Assembly (NCBI RefSeq): GCF_900104485.1
Contig: NZ_FMXQ01000004.1
Location: 186,001-250,000, forward strand
DNA from: Bauldia litoralis
Lineage (GTDB): Bacteria > Pseudomonadota > Alphaproteobacteria > Rhizobiales > Kaistiaceae
Direction: 5' to 3'
DNA length: 64,000 nucleotides
The notes beneath the pieces were generated by a model, which was given only the letters and a program-made list of their open reading frames with translations, did no database searches and was not told the DNA's origin. Shown here piece after piece: positions 17,761 through 26,302 of the stretch. The translations under genes and the position numbers were made by a program. Numbering within the stretch: position 1 is the first letter of the stretch; each line of letters opens with the position of its first letter.

Positions 17761-19479
17761 TCAGCCGACGCGACTGTCGCGAATCCCTTGCGCGATCTTC
17801 TCGGCGACCATGATTACCGGCACGTTCGTGTTGGCGCAGGGGATGGTCGGCATCACCGAGGCGTCGCAGACGCGCAGGCCGTCGACCCCGCGGACGCGGC
17901 CGTTATGGTCGGTGACGGCCATCCGGTCGCCTGAGACGCCCATGCGGCAGGTTCCGGACGGGTGCCAGACGCCGCCCACCTTCTCCTTGAGATAGGCTTC
18001 GAGCGCCTCGCGGTTGGCGGCCAGGCGATGCGGGGACGGTGCGCCTTCCATCATCCTCGGCAGCGCCCATTTGCGGACGGCGGACCCGGTATCGAGGGCG
18101 CGGCTCAGGAGGTCGGTGATGATTGCATTGCGCTGCGTCGGATAGGTGTAGCCGCGCGCCCGCTCGGACATCTCGACGGGAAAGATCTCCTCGATGGTGT
18201 CGGCGACCACCGGGTCGGCGAACAGCTCCATGGCGTATTCGAAGGCGTCAGCCAGTCGCTGGAGGTCACGCGGGTCGGAAAGCATGCGGAAGTCGATCCG
18301 CGGCGGACCGTCCGGTGCGTCCGGATCGAGCATGAGCTGGCCGCGGGAATGGGACTTGTTGATCCAGAAGAAGAGCGGGGCGAATTGCCGCCCGATCTGG
18401 TGCCACGAGGCCCGCGTCATGACGTTCATGTGGATGTCGCCGGTCGGGCAACCTTCGACCTCGGACGAGTAACGGATGGCGATGGGGATGTGATAATAGG
18501 CGTCGCGCGGCTGGCGGGCATGTGGCTTGAGGAAGGCCATGACGCCGGCCGAGGGATGCTCCATCAGGTTTTGCCCGACGCCCGGCAGGTCCTGCCGAAC
18601 CTCGATTCCGCAATCGGCCAGATGGGGCGCGGGCCCGATGCCGCTGCGCATCAGGAGGGCGGGGGAGGCGAGCGCGCCCGAACTGACGATGACGTCCCCG
18701 CCGCGCAACTCGGACACGACACCGTCTTCGCCACGCACGGTGACGCCGACGGCGCGGCTGCCTTCCAGGATGATGCGCTCCACCGTCAGACCGGTGCGCA
18801 CCTCCAGATTGGGGCGCCGCCGGACGTCGGCCGACAGGTAGGCAAGGGATGTCGGGACGCGTTCGCGCTTCTCGTCGACATTCAGCGCCATCTCGAAGAC
18901 GCCGTCTTCCCATTTGCCGTTCTGGTCGGCGCGGAACGGAATGCCGCGCAGCACGAAACTCGTCATCATCGCGTGGGTGAAGGGTGTCCAGATCGCCGGC
19001 CCGAGGCGACGGATCGGCAGCGGGCCGTCCTTGCCGTGGTAGGCGTTGTCGAAGTCGAGGTCCCGCTCCAGCTTCTTGAAGAACGGCAGCACCTCGTCCC
19101 ACGACCAGCCCTCCAGCCCCATGTCGCGCCATTCGTCATAGTCCGCCGGTGAGCCGCGGTTGGCGCCGATGCCGTTGATGCTCGATCCGCCGCCGAGAAT
19201 ACGGGCCTGTTCGTAGAAGCCGGCGTCACGCGAAGGGGCATTGGCGCCGCGCGATGTCAGCGTTGCCGAGAGCCCGGGCCAGAGATATTCGCGGTTGAGA
19301 TAGGCGCGGCCCGGGAAGCCGCTGCGCAGGTCCCGCGGCATGGTCTCCTCGGTGAGGTCGCGGCCGGCCTCGATAAGGAGAACCCTGGTGCCGCTGTCCT
19401 CGCTGAGGCGGGAGGCAAGCACGCAGCCGGCGGAACCGCCGCCGACGATGATGAAGTCGGTCACAACGGGTTCGCTCAT
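17761..19479 (-). CDS. GMC family FAD-dependent oxidoreductase, second copy
   Basis: This is a 572-residue flavoprotein starting MSEPVVTDFIIVGGGSAGCVLASRL. The start at 19479 puts the FAD motif at the N-terminus as in relatives; the extra 33 codons upstream look like leader sequence and partly overlap the amidase end. The second signature is ARILGGGSSINGIGANRG, and the active-site block is WHPSGTCRMG and ANTNVPVIMVAEKIA. It differs clearly from the GMC at 16144, so the two probably use different alcohols. It follows the amidase gene by 16 bp and may share its transcript. Confidence 0.9.
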   Translation of the reverse strand: MSEPVVTDFIIVGGGSAGCVLASRLSEDSGTRVLLIEAGRDLTEETMPRDLRSGFPGRAYLNREYLWPGLSATLTSRGANAPSRDAGFYEQARILGGGSSINGIGANRGSPADYDEWRDMGLEGWSWDEVLPFFKKLERDLDFDNAYHGKDGPLPIRRLGPAIWTPFTHAMMTSFVLRGIPFRADQNGKWEDGVFEMALNVDEKRERVPTSLAYLSADVRRRPNLEVRTGLTVERIILEGSRAVGVTVRGEDGVVSELRGGDVIVSSGALASPALLMRSGIGPAPHLADCGIEVRQDLPGVGQNLMEHPSAGVMAFLKPHARQPRDAYYHIPIAIRYSSEVEGCPTGDIHMNVMTRASWHQIGRQFAPLFFWINKSHSRGQLMLDPDAPDGPPRIDFRMLSDPRDLQRLADAFEYAMELFADPVVADTIEEIFPVEMSERARGYTYPTQRNAIITDLLSRALDTGSAVRKWALPRMMEGAPSPHRLAANREALEAYLKEKVGGVWHPSGTCRMGVSGDRMAVTDHNGRVRGVDGLRVCDASVMPTIPCANTNVPVIMVAEKIAQGIRDSRVG

Positions 19480-19495
19480 CGAGAGTCTCTGTGGT

Positions 19496-20980
19496 TCAAA
19501 GGGGACGTGCCTCGGGAATGGCGTAGCTGTCCATCCACGGCCGGTGGCGTTCGAACGCGGCCGAGGCGGCGAAGACATCGTTGTCGGCGTAGCGCCGGCC
19601 GATGATCTGGAGGCCGACCGGCAGCTTGTCCTTCGACGACAGCCCGGCCGGGGCGGAAGCGGCGGGATGGCCGCTGAAATTGACCGGATAGGTCATGCAC
19701 CAGCCGATCAGCCGGTTGACCGCCTCGCCATTGATGGTCGCCGGGCCGCGGGTGTTGCCATCATCGGCATTCTTCACCTGCATGGCGGCCAGCGTCGGCG
19801 TCACCACGATCCGGTATTTTGCGAGCATCGCCTGCATCGCCAGGAAGATCCGGGTCTGGATGATCTGGTCGTTGTGCTTGTCGAGCGGGGTCAGCGTCCG
19901 GGCGATCCGGTCCCACTCGTGGACCTCGGGCGGAACGTCGTCGGGATGGTCCTTGAGGATGTCGTAGCCCATCGCCTTGTAGGCCTCGAAGGCGCCCATG
20001 GCGTTGAGGCCGGAAAACCGGCACCAGACATCGCTGAGTTCGGACTGGCTGTAGCCGAAACCGGGATCGACTTCCTCGACGATCGCCCCGGCGTCTTCAA
20101 AGGCTTTCACCGCCGCGTCGACGACCTCGATGACCGCCGGATCGACCGGAAAGATGCCGAAGTCGCGGCTGTAGCCGATCTTCCAGCCCCGGATGTCGGT
20201 GTTCAGCGCGCCGGTGAAGTCCACCGACTCATCCAGGGAAAAGGGGTCCCGATGGTCGTAGCCGGCAATCGCCGTGGTCGCCAGCGCCGCATCCTCGACA
20301 CGCCGTGCGATGATGCCTTCGGTAACGAAGGGCGATGTGCCGGAAAAGGCATTGGTCCGGGACATCGATGCGACGCGGCCATAGGAGGATTTGTAGCCAA
20401 AGGCGCCGCACCATGCCGCCGGGATGCGGATCGATCCGCCGCCGTCCGTTCCCTCAGCGAAGGGCAGCATGCCGTCGCCGACCATCGCGCCGCTGCCGCC
20501 GGATGAACCGCCGGAATTGTAGCCAACCTTGAATGGCGTCGAGGTCGGGCCGAAGAGGGTGTTGTCGCAGGTGCCGCGAAAGCCCAACTGGGGGCTGTTG
20601 GTCTTGCCGACGATGATGGCGCCGGCCGCCTCCATCCGCTCCGCGAAGGTGCAACAGGAATCGGCGATCGCATTCGCGAGGCAGCGGATGCCGCCGAAGG
20701 TGCTCGGCCATCCGGGCTTGAAGTCGACGCAGTCCTTCATCGCAGTGGGGACGCCGTGCAGCGGCCCAAGCGCCTTGCCGGCCATCACGTCTCTCTCGGC
20801 GATCTTCGCCTTGTCGCGTGCTTCGTCGAAGGCGCTGTAGACCAGGGCGTTGAGGGTCGGGTTGCGGGCCTCGATCCGGGCGATCACCGCGTCCATCAAC
20901 TCGACGGGGGACAGCGCGCGCTCGCGAACGAGCCGGGCCATCTCGACGGCGCTCAGATGGGGAACGTCACCTGCGGGCAT
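19496..20980 (-). CDS. Amidase (amidase-signature family)
   Basis: This 494-residue amide hydrolase has a Ser-cisSer-Lys triad. The Lys is in PTAMKDCVD, the Ser-Gly loop is GYNSGGSSGGSGAMV and the nucleophile region is EGTDGGGSIRIPA. The C-terminus has the usual PVGLQIIGRRYAD. It releases a carboxylate and ammonia or an amine from an amide. AAGGAGTG precedes the ATG. It is divergent from the kinase and DMFase-like operon, and a pathway for amide or formamide compounds would explain the pairing. No signal peptide is seen. Confidence 0.92.
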   Translation of the reverse strand: MPAGDVPHLSAVEMARLVRERALSPVELMDAVIARIEARNPTLNALVYSAFDEARDKAKIAERDVMAGKALGPLHGVPTAMKDCVDFKPGWPSTFGGIRCLANAIADSCCTFAERMEAAGAIIVGKTNSPQLGFRGTCDNTLFGPTSTPFKVGYNSGGSSGGSGAMVGDGMLPFAEGTDGGGSIRIPAAWCGAFGYKSSYGRVASMSRTNAFSGTSPFVTEGIIARRVEDAALATTAIAGYDHRDPFSLDESVDFTGALNTDIRGWKIGYSRDFGIFPVDPAVIEVVDAAVKAFEDAGAIVEEVDPGFGYSQSELSDVWCRFSGLNAMGAFEAYKAMGYDILKDHPDDVPPEVHEWDRIARTLTPLDKHNDQIIQTRIFLAMQAMLAKYRIVVTPTLAAMQVKNADDGNTRGPATINGEAVNRLIGWCMTYPVNFSGHPAASAPAGLSSKDKLPVGLQIIGRRYADNDVFAASAAFERHRPWMDSYAIPEARPL

Positions 20981-21067
20981 CGTTCACTCCTTGCGGACAG
21001 GGTCCGGATTGGGCCGTCGGGTTTGAACGCGGCCACCCGATCCCGGCACTCTTCGTCATTATCAATG

Positions 21068-21079
21068 AGCGTTTATGTT
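21068..21079 (-). promoter_or_regulatory. Candidate DeoR-type box, copy 1
   Basis: Read on the minus strand this is AACATAAACGCT, preceded by CGAACGGTTGC. The same 12-mer occurs at 33303-33314, and AACATTAACG occurs at 27722-27731. It lies 88 bp upstream of the amidase start. The 275-bp space between amidase and kinase also holds the palindrome at 21170 and no gene. Confidence 0.45.
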
Positions 21080-21169
21080 GCAACCGTTCGGCGGGCATGG
21101 CGTCAAGGGCAAGTGATGGCAGGCTGGCCTGGAGCGGATCGACGCGTGGTCCTCGATATCGCGGACCTG

Positions 21170-21185
21170 TTCAAACATGTTTGAA
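21170..21185. promoter_or_regulatory. Perfect 16-bp palindrome, candidate operator
   Basis: TTCAAACATGTTTGAA is a perfect palindrome 70 bp upstream of the FGGY kinase start. The length and symmetry fit a dimeric repressor. The regulator is unknown; no gene in the window has an obvious matching autoregulatory site. Confidence 0.5.
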
Positions 21186-21255
21186 AAAGATTGTTTGGGT
21201 CACTGACCATGTTACACAACGTCTGTACCGCGATCACCAAAACCGTGAAATCTGC

Positions 21256-22758
21256 ATGGCCTGCGTCCTGGGACTCGACATCGGCACGACGTCCACCATC
21301 GGCATCCTCATCCGGTTGCCGGGTGAGGTGATGGGGATCGTCTCCCGGCCGATGACGTTGTCGGCGCCGCATGCGGGATGGGCAGAGGAAGATCCCCGCC
21401 AGTGGTGGACGAATGTCTGCGCCATCCTCGCTGAATTCCGCGACCGGGGCGTCGACCTCGAATCCATCGACGCCATCGGCGTGACCGGGATGCTGCCGGC
21501 TGTGGTCCTGCTCGACCGGGACGGGGAGCTGATCCGGCCCAGCATCCAGCAGAGCGACGCGCGTTGTGGCGCGGAGGTGCGGGACCTTGCGTCCGAGATC
21601 GACGGCGACGACTTCGTGCGCCGCGCCGGCAACGGCATCAACCAGCAACTGGTCATCTGCAAGCTGCGGTGGCTCGAAAAGCACGAGCCGGAAGCGTTTG
21701 CGCGCATCGCCACCGTGTTCGGTTCCTACGACTACATCAACTGGCGGCTGACCGGCGAGCGGGCGGTCGAACAGAACTGGGCGCTGGAAGGCGGCTTCGT
21801 CGACCTTGCCAAGGATGCGGTTGCCGATGATCTCGTGGCGCTGGCGCACATCCCGCGCGACGCCCTGCCGCCGAAGTCGAAATCGCATGCCGTGCTCGGC
21901 AAGGTGAGCGCGCAGGCCGCGGCCGATACCGGCCTCAAGGCCGGAACGCCGGTGGTTGGCGGCGCGGCCGACCTCATTGCCTCGGCGCTTGCCGCCGGCC
22001 TGACGCGACGCGGCGACACGCTCCTGAAGTTCGGCGGGTCCGTCGACGTTCTGGTCGCGGCCGACCGGGCGGAGCCCGATCCGCGCATGTATCTCGACTA
22101 TCACCTCGTGCCCGGCCTCTTCGTGCCGAACGGGTGCATGGCGACCGGGGGCTCCGGGCTCAACTGGTTCGTCGGGACCTTCGGCGGCGGCGAAGCCGGC
22201 GCGGCCGCGGACGCCGGCATCACCATCCATGCGCGGCTCGACGCGCTGGCCGCCGACCTGCCGGCCGGCGCCGATGGCGTGACGGTGCTTCCGTATTTTC
22301 TCGGCGAGAAGACGCCGATCCACGATCCGGCCGCGCGGGCGGTCTTCTCGGGCATCAGCTTCTCGCACGGGCTCGGTCACATGTGGCGCGCGCTGCTCGA
22401 ATCCTACGGCTACGCGATCGCCCATCATGTCGAGGTCCTCAACGACATCGGCCACGCGACCGACACCTACATCGCCTGCGACGGCGGCTCGAAGAGCGTG
22501 GTCTGGATGCAGATCGTCTCGGATATCCTGCAGCGGCCGATCCAGCTTCTGGAAGGGCATCCGGGGTCGTGTCTCGGCGCTGCCTGGACCGCCGCGATGG
22601 GCACCGCCCTGGCCGGGGAGTGGAGCGACATTTCGCGATTCGTGAGCAATGGGCCGCGTATCGAACCGAACCCGGAGAATGCCGCCGTCTATGCCGAGGG
22701 CTACCGGCGCTACCGGGATCTTTATCCGCGCCTCTTTGCCGGGGAGGCGGGACAGTGA
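21256..22758 (+). CDS. FGGY family carbohydrate kinase (xylulokinase-like)
   Basis: This 500-residue kinase phosphorylates a sugar or polyol with ATP. The phosphate-binding motif GLDIGTTST is at the N-terminus. QQSDARC supplies the family acidic residue, GGAADLIASAL follows, and the C-terminal ATP region has CDGGSKSVVWMQ. ATG at 21256 is chosen because it places DIGTT at residue 8; an upstream in-frame extension would cross the operator palindrome. It is the first gene of an operon with the DMFase-like subunits, which is unusual, so its substrate could be a polyol or amino-alcohol released by that enzyme. Confidence 0.88.
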   Translation: MACVLGLDIGTTSTIGILIRLPGEVMGIVSRPMTLSAPHAGWAEEDPRQWWTNVCAILAEFRDRGVDLESIDAIGVTGMLPAVVLLDRDGELIRPSIQQSDARCGAEVRDLASEIDGDDFVRRAGNGINQQLVICKLRWLEKHEPEAFARIATVFGSYDYINWRLTGERAVEQNWALEGGFVDLAKDAVADDLVALAHIPRDALPPKSKSHAVLGKVSAQAAADTGLKAGTPVVGGAADLIASALAAGLTRRGDTLLKFGGSVDVLVAADRAEPDPRMYLDYHLVPGLFVPNGCMATGGSGLNWFVGTFGGGEAGAAADAGITIHARLDALAADLPAGADGVTVLPYFLGEKTPIHDPAARAVFSGISFSHGLGHMWRALLESYGYAIAHHVEVLNDIGHATDTYIACDGGSKSVVWMQIVSDILQRPIQLLEGHPGSCLGAAWTAAMGTALAGEWSDISRFVSNGPRIEPNPENAAVYAEGYRRYRDLYPRLFAGEAGQ

Positions 22759-22841
22759 GTAATTTCGCCAGCATGGTCGCGGGGTGGCGGGGAACGCCAT
22801 CCGCCGACAACCGGCTGGCCTTCCGATGGGAGACTGAGTGA
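22755..22841 (+). CDS. Possible 28-residue small ORF translationally linked to its neighbours
   Basis: GTG overlaps the kinase stop as GTGA, and the ORF stop directly touches the next ATG (TGAATG). GGGGAGG lies about 8 bp before the GTG. The product starts MSNFASMVAGWRG and ends FRWETE; it is soluble and not recognisable. The seamless fit between two real genes supports translation, but it could equally be a spacer that only helps coupling. Conservation in relatives would decide. Confidence 0.4.
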   Translation: MSNFASMVAGWRGTPSADNRLAFRWETE

Positions 22842-23165
22842 ATGGTCTACAAGATCGATGCGGACGCCGACCGCCAGTATATCGAGGAGTTCCGCAAGAT
22901 GCCGATCGGGGCGCACAGCCCCGGTCTGCAGCGGGTCCTCACCATCATGCGCCTCGATCGCGGCGGCGACCAGTACATCCTGGTCTGCCGCAAGCTCTTC
23001 GAGGAATACGTCATCGGCAAGATGCCACCCGACCGCGACGATCCGATCGAGATCGAGGACGACATGGTCTTCGCCACCCGCGAGGAAGCGGAGTGGGAGA
23101 TGTTCTGTCGGCGGTGGCGGGAGCATACCGGCGAGAGCATCAACCGACCCTTCGGGGATGAATAA
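22842..23165 (+). CDS. Putative N,N-dimethylformamidase-like small subunit
   Basis: This 107-residue soluble protein starts MVYKIDADADRQYIEEFRKMP and is rich in charged residues. It lies directly upstream (23 bp) of the large DMFase-like gene. Known DMFases have a small subunit of about 130 residues encoded immediately before the large one, so position and size make this the likely small subunit. I do not recognise a motif in it, so the call rests mainly on context. It would fold against the large subunit in the cytosol. Confidence 0.6.
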   Translation: MVYKIDADADRQYIEEFRKMPIGAHSPGLQRVLTIMRLDRGGDQYILVCRKLFEEYVIGKMPPDRDDPIEIEDDMVFATREEAEWEMFCRRWREHTGESINRPFGDE

Positions 23166-23188
23166 CAGCGGCGCGGAAGGTAGAGTTC

Positions 23189-25459
23189 ATGCTTAAGATT
23201 GTCGGCTATCCGGACCGCCTCAGCGTGGCCCCGGGCGAGACCATCGACTTCAAGGTTTCGGTGGATGAGGGCGACAGCTTCGACGCCCGGATCGTGCGCG
23301 TCGTTCACGGCGACTGCAATCCCGAGGGACCGGGACTGAAATTCGTCCACATTCCGACCGACGCGGATGGCAGCCATCCCGGCAAGGTCCAGCGGATCGA
23401 CGCCGGCTCCTTCATGCGGGTCGAGCGCTTTCCGGCTCTTGCGGCCGCGCCCTTCACCTTCGTCACCATGCTCTGGCCGACCCTGCTGAAACGCGACGAC
23501 CAGACGCTGCTCTGCCAGTGGGACCCGGAGACCGAAAGCGGCATCTGGATCGGCCTCGCCGCCGGCGGCCGGATCAGCGTCACCTTCGCCGACAATGGCA
23601 AGGTGAGCACGGTCATCGCCGATCGCGGGATGCTGGAGCGCGAGTGGTATTCGCTGGTCGTCGGCGTCGATCCCGGTGCCCGGCGCGTCACCATCGACCA
23701 GAAGCCGCTCGTGCCGTACGCGCAGGTCGAGGATACCTTTGTCGGGTCCTTCGACCTCGACGTCGCGCCGCCGGTGATCGAGGCGCCGCTCTTTCTGGCC
23801 GGCTGCCCCGGCGCCGACGGCACCGTCGGGCGGCATTATGACGGCAAGATCGATGGTCCGGCGCTGCTTTCCGGCCTGCACGGACGGGCGGTGCATGATG
23901 CGCTTCTGCGCACGCCCGGCGACCAGACACTGGGCACCGACATCATCGCCCGGTGGGATTTCTCCAGGGACATCCGCTCGCTCCAGGGAGTCGACGTAGG
24001 ACCGCTTCGCCATGACGGCGAATTCGTCAACCTGCCGACCCGCGGCATGAAGGGCTGGAACTGGACGGGCGAGGAGCATTCCTGGTCGAAGAAGCCGGAG
24101 CACTACGGCGCGGTCCATTTCCACAGCGACGACCTCTACGATGCCGGCTGGGAGACGTCGGTCTCGGTGACGATTCCCGACGACCTTCGCAGCGGCCCCT
24201 ATGCGCTGCATGTCAGTTGCGGCGAAAGCGACAGGACGGCGACGCGCGAGGATTACCTCTCCTTCTTCGTCCGGCCGCCGCGCGATCCGAAGGCGCGCGT
24301 CAACCGTCCCAAGGTGGCCTTCCTGGCGCCGACCTGCTCCTACATCGCCTATGCCAATCACGCCGAGCACATCACGGCGCGCGGCGTCGAGGTGCTGATG
24401 AACCGGATGGTCAACTTCGGCCACTCGGACCTCTACATGTACGAGCATCCCGAACTCGGCGGCTCGCTCTATGACACCCATGCCGATGGATCGGGCGTTG
24501 CCTATTCGAGCCGGCTTCGCCCCATCCTCAATTTCACCGCCCAGTATCATTCCTGGCTCGGCGGCCACGGCTCGGCGGTCTACCAGTACAACGCCGACAC
24601 GCATTTCTTCGACTGGCTGGAACACCAGGGCATCGACTACGACGTCATCACCGACGAGGACCTGCATGAGGAGGGACTGGACCTCCTGAGCGATTACGAG
24701 GTGGTGATGACCGGCACCCACCCCGAGTATCACTCGACCCGGATGTGGGACGCGATGAAGGCGTGGATCGATCGCGGCGGGCGGCTCATGTATATGGGGG
24801 GCAACGGCTGGTACTGGCGCGTCGCCTTCCACGACGAGTTGCCGGGCGTGCTGGAACTGCGGCGCGCCGAGGACGGCATCCGGCCCTGGGTCGCCGAGCC
24901 CGGCGAATATTTCCATTCCTTCAACGGCGAATATGGCGGGCTGTGGCGGCGCATCGGCCGGCCGCCGAATGTCATGGCCGGCGTCGGATTCATTGCCCAG
25001 GGCTTCGACATCTCCTCCTACTACCGGCGGGCGCCCGATGCCGACAATCCGCGCGCCGCGTTCATTTTCGAGGGCGTGCCGGACGAGATCATCGGCGACT
25101 TCGGCCTCGTCGGCGGCGGCGCGGCGGGCATCGAGCTCGACTGCATCGCCCGCGACCTCGGGTCGCCGCCGAACATGCTGCGGCTGGCGAGCTCGGAGGG
25201 CCATTCGGCGCTGATGCTGCTGGTCAACGAGGAGTTCGGTCCGGTGCCGCCCAATCTCGGCGGCGACCAGAACCTGCGGGTGCGCGCCGACCTTGCCTTT
25301 GGCGAGACGCCGGCCGGCGGCGCGATTTTCGCAACCGCCTCGATCGCCTGGTGCGGGTCGCTTTCGCACAATGGCTACGACAACAACGTCTCGAAGATCA
25401 CCGCGAACGTGCTGAAGCGCTTTCTCGATCCCGAGCCGTTTGCAACCGGCGACGATTGA
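23189..25459 (+). CDS. N,N-dimethylformamidase large-subunit family protein
   Basis: This 756-residue protein matches the size and layout of the DMFase large subunit: an N-terminal beta region with a LamG-like part (about 90-240), then an alpha/beta domain from about residue 370. DMFase holds iron with two Tyr and one Glu. Candidate ligands here are Tyr388 (SYIAYANH), Tyr428 (SLYDTH) and Glu513 (THPEYHS), but the exact mapping is not certain. It would hydrolyse an N-substituted formamide or similar amide. The kinase, SDR and M20 genes in the same operon suggest a substrate other than simple dimethylformamide. Confidence 0.82.
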   Translation: MLKIVGYPDRLSVAPGETIDFKVSVDEGDSFDARIVRVVHGDCNPEGPGLKFVHIPTDADGSHPGKVQRIDAGSFMRVERFPALAAAPFTFVTMLWPTLLKRDDQTLLCQWDPETESGIWIGLAAGGRISVTFADNGKVSTVIADRGMLEREWYSLVVGVDPGARRVTIDQKPLVPYAQVEDTFVGSFDLDVAPPVIEAPLFLAGCPGADGTVGRHYDGKIDGPALLSGLHGRAVHDALLRTPGDQTLGTDIIARWDFSRDIRSLQGVDVGPLRHDGEFVNLPTRGMKGWNWTGEEHSWSKKPEHYGAVHFHSDDLYDAGWETSVSVTIPDDLRSGPYALHVSCGESDRTATREDYLSFFVRPPRDPKARVNRPKVAFLAPTCSYIAYANHAEHITARGVEVLMNRMVNFGHSDLYMYEHPELGGSLYDTHADGSGVAYSSRLRPILNFTAQYHSWLGGHGSAVYQYNADTHFFDWLEHQGIDYDVITDEDLHEEGLDLLSDYEVVMTGTHPEYHSTRMWDAMKAWIDRGGRLMYMGGNGWYWRVAFHDELPGVLELRRAEDGIRPWVAEPGEYFHSFNGEYGGLWRRIGRPPNVMAGVGFIAQGFDISSYYRRAPDADNPRAAFIFEGVPDEIIGDFGLVGGGAAGIELDCIARDLGSPPNMLRLASSEGHSALMLLVNEEFGPVPPNLGGDQNLRVRADLAFGETPAGGAIFATASIAWCGSLSHNGYDNNVSKITANVLKRFLDPEPFATGDD

Positions 25460-25491
25460 CCGGACAATTTTCCAAGACAGGGGACGCCTTG

Positions 25492-26262
25492 ATGTCACTT
25501 GAACAGTTTCGCCTCGACGGCAAGGTCGCCGTCGTGACCGGCGGCGCCCGAGGGATCGGGTATGCGATCGCCAGTCTTGCCGCCAGCGCGGGCGCCGACA
25601 TCGCCATCGTCGACGTCCTCGACCAGGGCGCTGCCTCCGCCGAGGAAATCGCAGCGGAGTCGGGCCGCAAGACCGGCTTCTACAAGGCCGACCTGCGCGA
25701 CCCCGAGGCGGCCGGGGCGGTCGCCGACGATGTCGAGCGAGACTTCGGCCGCGTCGCGGTGCTGTTCAACTGCATCGGCATCAATCCCAACACCGGCGTG
25801 CTGGAGATCCCGCCGCAGGAGTGGCAGGACGTCATCAACGTCAACGTCAACGCGCAGTTCTTCGTCGCCCAGGCCTTCGCCCGCAAGATGGCGGCGCAGG
25901 GTGGCGGCAGCATCGTGGCGATCGGCTCCGACTCCGGCTTCATCGTCGACAAGCCCCAGCCGCAGGCACACTACAACACCTCGAAAGCCGCCGTGCACCA
26001 GATGGTGAAATCGATGGCCGTCGAATTGGCGCCGCACAAGATCCGGGTCAACGCGGTGGCGCCCGGCTATGTCCTGACCGAGATGACCAAGCGCGGCCTG
26101 AGCAATACCGAGTGGGTCAAGCTCTGGGAGGAGATGACCCCGATGAAGCGGTTTGCCGAGCCGTCCGAGATCGCCAACGTGATGCTCTTTCTGGCGAGCG
26201 ACGCGGCCAGTTACATGACCGGCAGCATCGTCCTCGTCGACGGCGGCTACACATGCTGGTGA
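25492..26262 (+). CDS. SDR family oxidoreductase
   Basis: This 256-residue classical SDR has the cofactor motif TGGARGIG, an Asp in IVDVLDQ that favours NAD, the catalytic Ser in IGSDSG and YNTSK with intact Tyr and Lys. The C-terminus reads VLVDGGYTCW. The start at 25492 is chosen for family length and the AGGGGACG upstream. It lies 32 bp after the DMFase-like gene and probably oxidises a sugar or alcohol in the same pathway. The intact active site contrasts with the two SDR-like proteins at 8682-10118. Confidence 0.9.
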   Translation: MSLEQFRLDGKVAVVTGGARGIGYAIASLAASAGADIAIVDVLDQGAASAEEIAAESGRKTGFYKADLRDPEAAGAVADDVERDFGRVAVLFNCIGINPNTGVLEIPPQEWQDVINVNVNAQFFVAQAFARKMAAQGGGSIVAIGSDSGFIVDKPQPQAHYNTSKAAVHQMVKSMAVELAPHKIRVNAVAPGYVLTEMTKRGLSNTEWVKLWEEMTPMKRFAEPSEIANVMLFLASDAASYMTGSIVLVDGGYTCW

Positions 26263-26302
26263 TCCTTGCGCAGTCGTTCCGTCCGATGATGGACGGCGAA
26301 GC

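Noticed and set aside
22847-25498. 883-codon minus-strand frame opposite the DMFase-like genes
   Set aside because: It is a shadow of the real plus-strand genes, with Arg/Asp/His-rich composition and no domain.
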